Origin: Lachnospiraceae bacterium
GTDB lineage: Bacteria > Bacillota > Clostridia > Lachnospirales > Lachnospiraceae
Reading direction: 5' to 3'
NCBI GenBank assembly: GCA_028692395.1
Contig: JAQUXP010000013.1
Coordinates: 1-64,000, forward strand
Length of the DNA stretch: 64,000 nucleotides
Shown here: positions 1 to 8,495 of the stretch, in pieces
How the letters are laid out: every line of letters begins with the position of its first letter
How positions within the stretch are numbered: position 1 is the first letter of the stretch
Position numbers and translations under genes: made by a program
The notes under the pieces: model-generated
What the model was told of the DNA's origin: nothing
The model's database searches: none
What the model saw: only the letters and a program-made list of their open reading frames with translations

Positions 1-348
1 CACTTTGAAGTGGTTACCATCATTATGGAACGATCTATGCTAAATGGTAAGTATTATATGGCCGCTCTGCTGCGCATCGCGGCCGATTAGCTCCGCAAAA
101 GCGACCGTTGGGTATCGCCATTTGCACTGTACAAGGATCCCGAGATGGGACTTGTATTATATAATGAAGAAAAATGTGGTTCCTGTTTTATGTGTGTTAT
201 GAACTGCCCTTACGGAACCTTAAAGCCGGATCAGATGAAACGTACAAAGATTATCAAATGTGATTTTTGTAAGGATGCTGGCGGAGAACCAAGCTGTGTG
301 TCAGCCTGTCCCAGGCAGGCAATCTATGTAGAGGAGGTGCAGCCATGA
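1..348 (+). pseudogene. 4Fe-4S ferredoxin-like protein (CooF-type), 5' part apparently degraded
   Basis: The intact reading frame runs from ATG 145 and gives 67 residues with two cysteine clusters (CGSCFMCVMNCP and CDFCK...CVSACP), typical of the C-terminal half of CooF-type electron-transfer proteins that partner CO dehydrogenase or a flavoprotein. Upstream the same frame still reads like the rest of such a protein (NGKYY, then ALYKDPE directly before the ATG) but has a TAG at 88-90 and lacks the expected N-terminal cysteines. I infer a gene of about 140 codons damaged in its first half, or poor sequence at this edge. ATG 145 has a weak AAGGA in front. Its stop overlaps the next start (ATGA). 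The remainder could still be a functional small ferredoxin. Confidence 0.5.
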
Positions 349-1583
349 GACATGTGATCATAGGAGTCGGCGCAGCGGGAATCAGTGCGGCAAAGACGAT
401 ACGAGCCTGTCAGCCCGAAGCGGATATTGTTATGATTTCCCAGGATAAATACGTACATTCTCGCTGTATGCTGCATCGCTTTATGAGCGGGGAGCGAGAT
501 GAAGTGGGACTTAACTTTGCAGGGGAAGATTTTTTCGAAAAATACAAGATCTACTGGATTCAGGGACAGTCGGTCACTGCCATTCGTGAACAGGAAAAGG
601 AGCTGCTTCTGGGAGATCAGAGAATTGCCTATGACAGGCTTTTGATTGCCACCGGAGCCAACAGCTTTCTGCCTCCGGTAGGAGACTTCCGAAAGGCCGG
701 AAATGTCTTTGGTCTTCGGCATCTGTCGGATGCCCAGGCGATCTGTGAGCAGCTAAGCGAAAAAGTGCAGACTGCCAAAGTCCTGGTAGTAGGCTCCGGA
801 CTGGTAGGACTGGATGCCGCCTATGCACTTTTGGAGCGTGGTCTGGACGTGACAGTGGTGGAGATGGCAGAGCGGATTCTCCCGATTCAGCTGGATGACA
901 CCGGAGCAAAGGCTTACCAGGAGCTGTTCGAAAAGGCAGGCTGTAAGTTCTATCTTGGACGAAAGGCTTCTGAAACTGTGATGAATGAAAAAGGAGATAT
1001 AGAAGCTGTTCTTCTGGATGACGGCACAAGACTTTCCTGTGATCTCATCATCGTGGCAGCAGGGGTTCGCCCTGCCATGGGATGCGTAGAAGGAAGCTCC
1101 ATCCGCCATGAACGTTTTATTGAAGTAGATGATACTATGGCAACCTCTGTGCAGGACATCTATGCAGCAGGCGATGTAACCGGACGTGCAGGAATCTGGC
1201 CAAATGCCCAGAAGATGGGTCAGGTAGCCGCCTATAATATGTGTGGACTGCAGATGCAGTACCTGGATACCTATGCCATGAAAAACACCATTAACTTTTA
1301 CGGACTTGTGACACTGTCTCTGGGCAGGGGGGAGGCTCTGGAAGGTGATACCGTAGAAATCCGTGAGGATCGCAGCCATTACAAAAAAGCCATCCTCCGT
1401 GACGGAAAACTCGACAGCATTACGCTGCAGGGGGATATCGACTACTCCGGAATCTACCAGTACCTGATTAAAAACCAGATTACCCTGCCAAAAGACAAAG
1501 ACGTGTTCCATCTAAGCTTCGCTGACTTCTACTCCATAGAACCCGACGGAGCCTACACCTACACCATGACTAAATCCTTTTAG
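345..1583 (+). CDS. FAD-dependent NAD(P)H oxidoreductase (pyridine nucleotide-disulfide oxidoreductase class)
   Basis: A 412-residue flavoprotein. An FAD-binding Rossmann motif GVGAAG lies at residues 7-12, a second dinucleotide motif VVGSGLVG near residue 148 binds NAD(P)H, and the FAD-contacting YAAGDV lies near residue 274. It resembles the NADH:acceptor reductases found beside CO dehydrogenase and CooF-type ferredoxins in clostridia, so electron exchange between NAD(P)H and the preceding ferredoxin is the likely role; the dehydrogenase itself would lie outside the window. Start 345 has GAGGAGG in front and overlaps the ferredoxin stop by 4 bases, implying translational coupling. The 3' end overlaps the convergent pilT-like gene by 14 bases. 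Confidence 0.8.
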   Translation: MRHVIIGVGAAGISAAKTIRACQPEADIVMISQDKYVHSRCMLHRFMSGERDEVGLNFAGEDFFEKYKIYWIQGQSVTAIREQEKELLLGDQRIAYDRLLIATGANSFLPPVGDFRKAGNVFGLRHLSDAQAICEQLSEKVQTAKVLVVGSGLVGLDAAYALLERGLDVTVVEMAERILPIQLDDTGAKAYQELFEKAGCKFYLGRKASETVMNEKGDIEAVLLDDGTRLSCDLIIVAAGVRPAMGCVEGSSIRHERFIEVDDTMATSVQDIYAAGDVTGRAGIWPNAQKMGQVAAYNMCGLQMQYLDTYAMKNTINFYGLVTLSLGRGEALEGDTVEIREDRSHYKKAILRDGKLDSITLQGDIDYSGIYQYLIKNQITLPKDKDVFHLSFADFYSIEPDGAYTYTMTKSF

Positions 1584-2634
1584 AGAGCATATCCGGGTTG
1601 GTGGCGCAGGAAAGTGCCGCCTCCCGTGTGATAAGACCACGCTTGCAGTAATCCATCAGACAGTTGTCCATGGAGAGCATGCCGCCTGCCATGTTGGCCG
1701 AGGCAGAGTACAGGGCTCCTTCTATCTGAGGAATCTTATTGTCACGAATCATATTTCGCAGCGCCGGGGTCATAGTCATAATCTCAAAAGCAGGAAGAAG
1801 ATCCCCATTTACATCCGGGACAAACTGTTGAGAGATTACGGCCTGCAAAGTCATAGAAAGCTGAACTGCAATCTGGGCCTGCTGGTTGGCGGGAAATACA
1901 TCGATAATTCGGTCTATGGTATTAGCGGCGCCTATGGTGTGCAGGGTGGAAAAGATCAGATGCCCTGTCTCGGCGGCGGTAATTGCCACCTGGATTGTCT
2001 CATAGTCACGCATCTCACCCAGCAGGATAACGTCCGGACTCTGACGCAGTGCCGCCCGCAGCGCTGAGACATAGCTTTCGGTGTCGGTAGTGATCTCACG
2101 CTGGCTTACAATCGACTGTTTATGCCGATGCAGATATTCCAGAGGATCTTCCAACGTGATAATATGTTTGGCGCGATGAGAATTGATATAGTCGATGATA
2201 CAGGCAAGCGTGGTGGACTTTCCGCTGCCGGCAGGTCCTGTTACCAGCACCAGTCCCTTATTCAGATTGCCCATCTGGATGATATTCTGCGGAATATGCA
2301 TCTCCTCGGGTGAGGGCAGGGTAAATGCGATTACACGGATCACAGCAGCGAAGGAGCCCCGCTGCTTGTAGGTATTCACACGAAAACGGGAGATACCGGG
2401 GATGGCGAAGGAAAAATCGTCATCTCCGGTTTCCTTCAGCGTATACATGCTTCGATGATCCGCCAGCTCATAGATATCATCGATCATCTGCCGGGTATCA
2501 TCGGGGGTCAGGTTTTTATCATCTTCACAGACCAGTTTTTCATTTTTTCGATAGGAAAGCGGACGTCCTGCGATGATAAAAAGATCAGCCGCATTAATCT
2601 GAGCGATATGTTGTAATACTTCTTTTATGTTCAT
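1570..2634 (-). CDS. pilT: PilT-like type IV pilus retraction ATPase
   Basis: A 354-residue secretion ATPase of the PilT/GspE superfamily. Walker A GPAGSGKST lies near residues 132-140, the Asp box TLEDPLEYL near 160, the Walker B region ILLGEMRD near 202, and the His box HLIFSTLHT follows. GEMRD and the short N-terminus fit PilT (about 345 residues) better than the longer assembly ATPases. I chose ATG 2634 because TTGGAG lies 8 bases upstream; an ATG seven codons earlier (2655) lacks a site. It is the last gene of a minus-strand pilus-like operon and the only ATPase in it. In the family, PilT depolymerises pili using ATP at the inner membrane face. Confidence 0.85.
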   Translation of the reverse strand: MNIKEVLQHIAQINAADLFIIAGRPLSYRKNEKLVCEDDKNLTPDDTRQMIDDIYELADHRSMYTLKETGDDDFSFAIPGISRFRVNTYKQRGSFAAVIRVIAFTLPSPEEMHIPQNIIQMGNLNKGLVLVTGPAGSGKSTTLACIIDYINSHRAKHIITLEDPLEYLHRHKQSIVSQREITTDTESYVSALRAALRQSPDVILLGEMRDYETIQVAITAAETGHLIFSTLHTIGAANTIDRIIDVFPANQQAQIAVQLSMTLQAVISQQFVPDVNGDLLPAFEIMTMTPALRNMIRDNKIPQIEGALYSASANMAGGMLSMDNCLMDYCKRGLITREAALSCATNPDMLSKRI

Positions 2635-2689
2635 AGAAAATCTCCAATCCGACATGCTGGTGCAGCATAAAAATCATGTTGCCAGTTTA

Positions 2690-3106
2690 TTATTTAATTA
2701 GGTTCAGGCTGTCATCACCATGCCACTTGGTGGTGGAAGTCTCTTCAAATCTTTCGATGCGTGTGCAGCTTCCATCCGGCTGAGGCTCGATCCGTGTCAG
2801 TTCTACAATCAGTTCTTTCGTATCGGAAACAGGGACGGAAAATGCATAGCTGCTTTCTGTCTGTTCATAAACACCACGGTTCCAGGAATCCAGAAGTGTC
2901 TGATTCAGAGAAGCAATCTGCTGATTTGCTTCATTTACAGCGTCATAATAGGCGGTAGTCTGCTCTGCAACCTGGCTGCTGAAGCGAAAGTCACGGTCTG
3001 CACTCATATAAGAGAGGACTGCAAAAGTCACCATGCAGAGGATGACACATATGGTGAACACAGGAACAATACCAATATTTACGACAGGATAGCTTCGTTT
3101 TTTCAT
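2690..3106 (-). CDS. Small single-pass membrane protein of the pilus-like operon, unknown function
   Basis: A 138-residue protein with a short basic N-terminus (MKKR), one hydrophobic segment at about residues 10-32, then a polar extracytoplasmic region with a short helical stretch (AVNEANQQIASLNQ). I do not recognise a family. It lacks the glycine-cleavage plus Glu5 signature of a prepilin, so it is more likely an accessory anchor than a pilin. It has a strong AAGGAG site and its start overlaps the stop of the upstream pilin-like gene (ATGA at 3103-3106), which suggests coupled translation and a role in the same apparatus. Confidence 0.7.
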   Translation of the reverse strand: MKKRSYPVVNIGIVPVFTICVILCMVTFAVLSYMSADRDFRFSSQVAEQTTAYYDAVNEANQQIASLNQTLLDSWNRGVYEQTESSYAFSVPVSDTKELIVELTRIEPQPDGSCTRIERFEETSTTKWHGDDSLNLIK

Positions 3107-3552
3107 GGGACACTCCTTTTGGGACAGGTGATGGACAGCTCATAGATCGAGTCGGTATCCTGCAAAACCTGTATGTCTGCTGTTGGAAGGGTAACCATTA
3201 CGTCTTTGGAAGCACTGCCATCCTCATAAGTAATCTGCAGCAGATATTTGGCTTCTTCGGGGGCTGTCGGCTGCCAGTCTTTATCATAATACACAGTCAG
3301 GGTTTTAGCTGTCACGGTGGAAGAAGGGAAGTAATCCGCCAGTGCTTCGGCGCTGTCTGATCCGCCTTCCACGGCCGCTGCGGCACTTTCGGCCAGCAAA
3401 ACAGCGTGAGTCAGCCGGGTACTTTGCGTGCTTTTCAGGCTTGCCTTTGCGAAAAGCTGCAGACAAAGGGCGGCAGCCAGAGCAAAGAACAGAATCGAGA
3501 TCATCAGCTCTATCAGAAAAAGACCGGAGTGCTGCTTTTCGTACTTTTTCAT
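3103..3552 (-). CDS. Type IV prepilin-like (pseudopilin) protein
   Basis: A 149-residue protein with a class III signal: a short charged leader ending in SG, then LFLIELMISILFFALAA. Cleavage after the glycine would leave Glu at position 5 of a long hydrophobic helix, as in type IV pilins and type II pseudopilins; Leu replaces the usual Phe at +1. The rest is a polar globular domain. ATGA overlaps join it to both neighbours. No prepilin peptidase is encoded in this window, so processing would depend on an enzyme elsewhere. It could be a minor pilin or a tip component. Confidence 0.75.
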   Translation of the reverse strand: MKKYEKQHSGLFLIELMISILFFALAAALCLQLFAKASLKSTQSTRLTHAVLLAESAAAAVEGGSDSAEALADYFPSSTVTAKTLTVYYDKDWQPTAPEEAKYLLQITYEDGSASKDVMVTLPTADIQVLQDTDSIYELSITCPKRSVP

Positions 3553-4046
3553 GCGCCTGCCTCCTTATGGGAATTGGACTGCAGCAATACAAAAGCCCGG
3601 TGCTGGTTCTGATCAGTAACAGTAATGCGAATCATACCCTGATCTAAAGCCTCGAGCGTCAGATCGTTGAGCTTCATAATCTCAGTTCCGGAATCAGGAA
3701 GGGTCGGGGCTCCATCCTTAACAAAAAGCTCTCGAAGTGTTCCATTCCAGCTATAGATACAGGTGATGTAAGCAGTTTCGCTGTAGACAGAGGGAAAGAT
3801 CAATGCCGGGGTTTTATCGTCAAGACTGCCCAGATACACGCCACCGTCCTGGTCACACTGACGGGATTTTTCGGAAATGTAGGTCAGAGAAGTCCGCAGC
3901 TGATAATCAGTGCTGCTTTCTGCAGTTGTTTTCTGATAAACATGGGCACCCATGGCGATAACTCCGATGGAACAGAGGAAGAAAAGACCCAGCAGGGTGA
4001 CCATAAAAAGTGACTGTATCATATGGTCGGATCGGATTCGTCTCAT
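3549..4046 (-). CDS. DUF4860-like membrane-anchored protein of the pilus-like operon
   Basis: A 165-residue protein with one N-terminal hydrophobic segment (about residues 10-33) and an extracytoplasmic domain. It matches my memory of the DUF4860 proteins found in the same place in Lachnospiraceae pilus loci; function unknown. It has no Glu5 prepilin signature. It overlaps the next gene by 4 bases (3549-3552) and the previous one by 4 bases (4043-4046). A minor-pilin-like or assembly role is inferred from context only. Confidence 0.65.
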   Translation of the reverse strand: MRRIRSDHMIQSLFMVTLLGLFFLCSIGVIAMGAHVYQKTTAESSTDYQLRTSLTYISEKSRQCDQDGGVYLGSLDDKTPALIFPSVYSETAYITCIYSWNGTLRELFVKDGAPTLPDSGTEIMKLNDLTLEALDQGMIRITVTDQNQHRAFVLLQSNSHKEAGA

Positions 4047-4384
4047 AAGGCATCCGCCCCCTTTCTGGCGATCACCGTGATATCGGGCATGACATTAGCG
4101 CCAAGGGGCTGATAATCTACGAAGAAGCTGTTTTTATCATAAGAGATGCCGTATTGCTCCAAAAGGATAGCCAGGCTTTCCGGATAGGAACCACTTACGG
4201 CATAACAGTGTACTGCACCCTGACGCAGAGACTGCTCCAGACTGGCCTTTTGCTCCTGAAGAGAGGAGTGCGAAAATCTGGAGATGAAAAGGAGTAAGGC
4301 AAGAATCAGCAGTGCAAATATGAGGATGGACCACAGTATATTCTTATTTTTACGGGGTGATTTTGTATAAACAAAGCGTGTCAT
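4043..4384 (-). CDS. Small membrane-anchored pilus-operon protein
   Basis: A 113-residue protein with a basic N-terminus (KSPRKNKN), a transmembrane segment at about residues 16-36 and a short outer domain containing GSYPESLAILLEQYGI. That stretch recalls the globular part of GspG-like pseudopilins, where YP-x-S precedes helix 2, but there is no Glu5. An AGGAGG ribosome site lies 6 bases before the start. It follows the PilC gene after 10 bases. Function not known. Confidence 0.65.
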   Translation of the reverse strand: MTRFVYTKSPRKNKNILWSILIFALLILALLLFISRFSHSSLQEQKASLEQSLRQGAVHCYAVSGSYPESLAILLEQYGISYDKNSFFVDYQPLGANVMPDITVIARKGADAL

Positions 4385-4394
4385 AAAAAGCCTC

Positions 4395-5447
4395 CTATAA
4401 GCCGGACATCAGTCCCATGAGCGGGAGCATCACTGAGAGCAGAATTACACCGGTCAGGATGGAAAGGACAGCAACCAGTGTTGGCTCCAGTCTTCCGATG
4501 ATACGGCTGATATGCTCGTCCAGCGCTTCCTCCTGCAGGGAGGATACTTTCTGCATGGCGTCCTCCAGTCTTCCGGTCTTTTGACCAATGCTGATCATCC
4601 GTGCATAAATTCCGGAGAAAATGTTCGCATGGAACAGGGCATCGGACATGGATTCACCTCCGGCAACCAGATCCTCACAGTTTTTCAGCTTTTTCTGAAA
4701 AGCAGGATTATCACTTAAGGCACCTGCCATGGAAAAACTTTCTTCCATAGAAAAGCCACTTGCAATCATCAGTGCCATACCACCGGAAAAACGGCAGGAA
4801 GCTGTCATATCAGAGATAGCGCTGGTAAATGGAAGTGCCTGTCCCATCCGGTGTATCAGGTTCATTCCCCCGGAGGTCTTTAGAAGCAGAACAAGAATCA
4901 CAGCCAGTACAAGGATAACACCGATCAGGACTGGGGAAGCACTTCCCAGGGCAGAACCGGCATTCATAAGCAGCAGGGAGATTCCCTGAACCGGGGCACC
5001 AAACTGATTAAAAACCTGCTGAAATATGGGAAGAACCTGTGTTACCAGCACCAGGATGACCACCAGCATCATGGCACCCATAACCAGGGGATAGGTGACT
5101 GCATTTCGAATAGAGAAAGAGATAGCGGCATCTCTTTCATAGTAGGAGGTAAGGGAGGTCATAACCTCATCCAGACGTCCGCTTTGCTCTCCAAGCTTTA
5201 CCATGTGAAGCATATAGCCGGGAAATACACCGGAAGCCTCCAGCGCATCAGCAAAGCTCCCGGTTTCCGTAAGACGGTCAAAAATCCGTGCAAGAATCTG
5301 CTGTTCCTCTCCGGACTTTGTGTCCTCCTTTAAGATAGAGATGCCCTCCAAAGCAGAGATGCCGGAATGCAGAATCATCGACATCTGACTGCAGAAAGCA
5401 GCAGTTTCCGTATCGGTTAATTGTTTTATAGCAGTTTGTTTCTCCAT
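4395..5447 (-). CDS. pilC: Type II secretion F / PilC family inner-membrane platform protein
   Basis: A 350-residue membrane protein with the duplicated T2SSF domain. Each half starts with a cytoplasmic helical bundle carrying a GExSGRLDEVM or GQKTGRLEDAMQ motif, followed by hydrophobic segments (about residues 120-150, 165-195 and 320-348). In the family it forms the platform that passes ATPase motion to the growing pilus. Strong AAGGAGG site. It is slightly shorter than usual (about 400 residues) at the N-terminus. It sits second in the operon, between the lipoprotein and the pilin-like genes. Confidence 0.88.
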   Translation of the reverse strand: MEKQTAIKQLTDTETAAFCSQMSMILHSGISALEGISILKEDTKSGEEQQILARIFDRLTETGSFADALEASGVFPGYMLHMVKLGEQSGRLDEVMTSLTSYYERDAAISFSIRNAVTYPLVMGAMMLVVILVLVTQVLPIFQQVFNQFGAPVQGISLLLMNAGSALGSASPVLIGVILVLAVILVLLLKTSGGMNLIHRMGQALPFTSAISDMTASCRFSGGMALMIASGFSMEESFSMAGALSDNPAFQKKLKNCEDLVAGGESMSDALFHANIFSGIYARMISIGQKTGRLEDAMQKVSSLQEEALDEHISRIIGRLEPTLVAVLSILTGVILLSVMLPLMGLMSGL

Positions 5448-5486
5448 GAGATCCTCCTTTTGTGCTGCATATCTTTGTGCAGCGTA

Positions 5487-6455
5487 TTACCGGGAATATT
5501 TTACGACATAATTGGTACCGTCTCCGATGTACTTTTTCACGGCGGAGGCATCATTGGAAGCGGCAAGGGTGGGATCCATCAGGGACCAGGCGGTGCCGTC
5601 GAACTCAATCACATGATCCACCCACCCGGTTTCAGCCAGCCAGGTACTGATCCAGGCATGGTAGACCTCCCCGGAATAGCCAATCTCCAGCTTGGTGGGG
5701 ATTCCCTGGGAGCGGAGCATGGCAGTCATTAATGCCGCATAGTCAAAACAGATCCCCTTTCCCGATGCAAGGGTTTCGTCCACATCGGGAAGATAACCAC
5801 TCTGGACGGCAGCAGCCTTATCAGAATCATAGGTAACATGTTTAATTACGTAATTGTAAATATTAGAGATGACATCAATCCCATCGGAGGCGTCAGCGGC
5901 CAGTTGAGATGCTTTTTGCACGGCAGCGGAATCCTCAGTAAACCAGGTGTACTGATTCGGATACAGGAACGGACAAAATTCATCTTTCAGTGTCACCTCG
6001 CTGTCGGAACAGTAGAGATTTGAGTAAACATCATCCTGTACATGCTCCCGGACGTCAAAGGTGTAGGTGCCGTCACCTCCAGTCAGAGGAAGCACGGACC
6101 AGTCATCAGACGCACCAATATCGTAGGTATACCGGGTCTGATCCGGGGTGACTACAAAAAACTTGATTTTATCAGAGGAACCCCGGTAGCTGGCGCAGAT
6201 ATAACCTTCTTTGCTGTTGGAAATGTCAATTTGTATGGAGGCATTGCCGAGAAGCGGACTGCTTCCAGCCTGAGGAACCAATACCTTTGGAGTATTATCC
6301 CAGCGTGAGGCGGAAGAATCTGTCTCAGGGCGGGTGGAGGCGTCAGAAACGGAAGAGGCTGAGGCTCTCGCTGCTGCTGAGCTGTCACAGCCGGACGTGA
6401 ACAGAAGTACAGTCACAGATAAGCATAAAAATGTGGGTAAGGCACGGTGCGACAT
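5487..6455 (-). CDS. Transglutaminase-domain lipoprotein heading the pilus-like operon
   Basis: A 322-residue lipoprotein. The signal peptide ends in a lipobox LFTSGC with Cys23 as the lipidated residue, followed by a Ser/Ala/Asp-rich linker. The C-terminal half holds a transglutaminase-like Cys-His-Asp triad: Cys in GKGICFDYA near residue 236, His in YHAW near 264, Asp in MDPT near 293. I chose ATG 6455 because AAAGGAG lies 8 bases upstream; an in-frame ATG at 6491 is possible but lacks a site. It is the promoter-proximal gene, 40 bases before pilC. Such domains act as surface proteases or cross-linkers; which one applies here cannot be seen. Confidence 0.78.
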   Translation of the reverse strand: MSHRALPTFLCLSVTVLLFTSGCDSSAAARASASSVSDASTRPETDSSASRWDNTPKVLVPQAGSSPLLGNASIQIDISNSKEGYICASYRGSSDKIKFFVVTPDQTRYTYDIGASDDWSVLPLTGGDGTYTFDVREHVQDDVYSNLYCSDSEVTLKDEFCPFLYPNQYTWFTEDSAAVQKASQLAADASDGIDVISNIYNYVIKHVTYDSDKAAAVQSGYLPDVDETLASGKGICFDYAALMTAMLRSQGIPTKLEIGYSGEVYHAWISTWLAETGWVDHVIEFDGTAWSLMDPTLAASNDASAVKKYIGDGTNYVVKYSR

Positions 6456-6486
6456 CAGCATTTCTCCTTTGCATTCATTTGTACCT

Positions 6487-6516
6487 ATCATACCACATTG
6501 ATAAATACAGCTTCAA
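6487..6516 (-). promoter_or_regulatory. Candidate sigma-A promoter of the pilus-like operon
   Basis: On the minus strand TTGAAG (6511-6516) and TATGAT (6487-6492) are separated by 18 bases, about 30 bases before ATG 6455. The -35 hexamer is also one arm of an inverted repeat CTTCAA/TTGAAG (6511-6516 and 6532-6537), so a regulator could bind here. Confidence 0.5.
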
Positions 6517-6553
6517 GGTTTTTAAGGCATTTTGAAGTGTTGTATAAAACATC

Positions 6554-6583
6554 TTGTTGTTTTTGCGTGCAAAATGGTATAGA
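6554..6583 (+). promoter_or_regulatory. Candidate sigma-A promoter of the BTAD regulator gene
   Basis: TTGTTG (6554-6559), an 18-base spacer and TATAGA (6578-6583) lie upstream of the regulator gene. Together with the minus-strand promoter at 6487-6516 this gives divergent promoters within about 100 bases, the usual arrangement for a regulator controlling its neighbour. Confidence 0.45.
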
Positions 6584-6672
6584 ATTAAATACATAGATAC
6601 ACGGTTTGATTAGAGGTAACTGTGAAGGTACAAGCACAGCTATGGAAGGTGCAGACAAACGAGGAAGAAATT

Positions 6673-7860
6673 ATGATTTATGTACAGTTGTTTGAAAAAT
6701 TTCAGATGTCAGATCAAAAGCATATACTGGATGAAAAAACCATGCATTCCGATATGCTTATTAAGCTTTTGGCGTATCTGATGATTCATCGCAGAAATGC
6801 CAGTACAATACAGGAGCTCATCGATATCTTCTGGGATGATGAAAGAAGTGAGAATCCTGCAGGAGCACTGAAGAATCTGATGTATCGTCTGCGCACGATA
6901 CTGAAAAAGACCTGGGGAGACAAAGAATTCATACTGACCGGACGGGGTTCCTATCAGTGGAATCCCCACATACCTCTTGAACTTGATACGGAGCTTTTTG
7001 AAGAGTATTGCAGAGATGCCTTCGATATGTCGGACAGGGATAAGAAGATAGAGATAGAAAAAAAGGCAGCCGAGCTTTACACAGGGAGACTTCTTCCTAA
7101 TATTGCAGATGAATATTGGATTCTGAACCAGAGCAGCTACTATCACAGCATGTATCTGCGTATGATCAATCAGTTTCTGACAGAGTGTAAGGAAGCAAAG
7201 CGCTATCAGGAGATGGAGAACTACTGTCACAGGGCACTGAAGCTGGATGCGCTGGATGAAGGTCTTCACTGTGCTATGATGTATGCATTGATTGGGCAGC
7301 GCAAGCAGAGTGAGGCCATGGACCATTACCGGAATGCAGAGCGGATTTTATATGATAATCTGGGGGTACGTCCCTCAGAGGAGATGTTCCAAATCTATGA
7401 AGAGCTGATGAAGGAAACCCACACAGAACAGCAGGATATCTCTCGGATTCAGAAGGAGCTGCTGTCTGAAAGGGAAGCCATGGGAGCCTTTTTCTGTGAG
7501 TATGGTACCTTTAAAAAGAATTATGAGCTGGAGGTACGCAGGGCGGGAAGACTTGGCATCAGTGTTTTTCTGGCACTGATCACATTGTGTGTCATACCTG
7601 AGATCAAAAATGATCAGAGTGCGATAAAGACAACCGTTCAGATGGGGATGAATCAGCTGCAGGAGGTACTGCAAAACTCCCTTCGAACGGGAGATGTGAT
7701 GACAAGATACAGTCATAATCAGTTTCTCATCATGCTGCAGGGCTGTCAGTATGAGAATGCACAGAAGGTAATGCAGCGTATAGAGACCCGGTTTTATGCC
7801 AAAAAACGCAGAGCGAAGGTCAACATGCAGTACAGCCTTGATGAAATGACCGTAAAATAA
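6673..7860 (+). CDS. BTAD/SARP-type transcriptional regulator with C-terminal degenerate GGDEF-like domain
   Basis: A 395-residue protein. Residues 1-95 look like a winged-helix DNA-binding domain (FEKFQM start, then LLAYLMIHRR), residues about 100-260 are a TPR-like bacterial transcriptional activator domain (EEYCRDAF..., LGVRPSEEMFQIYEEL), and residues about 290-390 resemble a GGDEF domain in which the signature is RYSHNQF instead of RYGGDEF, so diguanylate cyclase activity is unlikely. ATG 6673 has GAGG 8 bases upstream and gives the family's usual start; a GTG at 6622 is an alternative. It is divergent from the pilus-like operon and may control it. Confidence 0.75.
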   Translation: MIYVQLFEKFQMSDQKHILDEKTMHSDMLIKLLAYLMIHRRNASTIQELIDIFWDDERSENPAGALKNLMYRLRTILKKTWGDKEFILTGRGSYQWNPHIPLELDTELFEEYCRDAFDMSDRDKKIEIEKKAAELYTGRLLPNIADEYWILNQSSYYHSMYLRMINQFLTECKEAKRYQEMENYCHRALKLDALDEGLHCAMMYALIGQRKQSEAMDHYRNAERILYDNLGVRPSEEMFQIYEELMKETHTEQQDISRIQKELLSEREAMGAFFCEYGTFKKNYELEVRRAGRLGISVFLALITLCVIPEIKNDQSAIKTTVQMGMNQLQEVLQNSLRTGDVMTRYSHNQFLIMLQGCQYENAQKVMQRIETRFYAKKRRAKVNMQYSLDEMTVK

Positions 7861-7885
7861 GAGACGATTAAGAGGAGTAATAAAC

Positions 7886-8338
7886 GTGGAAAATAAGGGA
7901 TATCCAGTTAATTCTATTCGTATATGCATAGATGAGACAGACAGCGAACAGGGTTTGATGTCTGGGAAAATCTATGGTGTTGCGATTGAACAACCGATTG
8001 TTTTCCGGAATTCTTCTGAGCTTCTGCTGGCAATCGATGATGCACTGAATCAGATTGGAAAGCCTCAGGCATCCAGTGTGATTCGCAGCTTTAAGGCGGA
8101 AAAAAATAATCGTGCGGTGACATATCGTGGTGATCCTCCCCGTTATCACGGCTATGAGGAGATTCGGGCAATGCAGGGAGAACAGCTTACCAGAGATATC
8201 TGTTTCACTTCCAGACAGCACAGCACCTGGCAGGGATTTGTTCAAATCGAGGAGGAACCTTATCGGATTGACTTTGCCAGTGATCTGGAGCTGTTGAAAT
8301 ATCTGCTGAAATACACAGAAGAAGAGACACAGAATTAA
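7886..8338 (+). CDS. Hypothetical protein, two tandem copies of a small module
   Basis: A 150-residue soluble protein with a GTG start preceded by AGAGGAG, 25 bases after the BTAD gene. I do not recognise a family. Both halves have the same pattern: a short strand, a G or WQG turn, a strand, then (I/V)xFxSxxELL and a helix. Residues about 9-57 and about 98-147 are the two copies. The second contains HSTWQGFV, which recurs as NSTWQGVI in the next gene. No membrane segment or signal. It is probably cotranscribed with the regulator. Confidence 0.65.
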   Translation: MENKGYPVNSIRICIDETDSEQGLMSGKIYGVAIEQPIVFRNSSELLLAIDDALNQIGKPQASSVIRSFKAEKNNRAVTYRGDPPRYHGYEEIRAMQGEQLTRDICFTSRQHSTWQGFVQIEEEPYRIDFASDLELLKYLLKYTEEETQN

Positions 8339-8495
8339 AATCCGAAAAATGGTTATAAAAATCAGAAATATCTGTAATGAGTGACTTTCATGTGACCAGA
8401 GTATCTTATAATGGAACAGAAATGAGATAAATCAAAACACTCTTGAATACGGGAATCACATTATAAACCTGGTAATTGATCAGAAAGGCATCAAT

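Noticed and set aside
753-1511. 252-residue minus-strand frame opposite the flavoprotein
   Set aside because: The plus-strand gene has clear FAD and NAD motifs; the antisense frame has none and no ribosome site.
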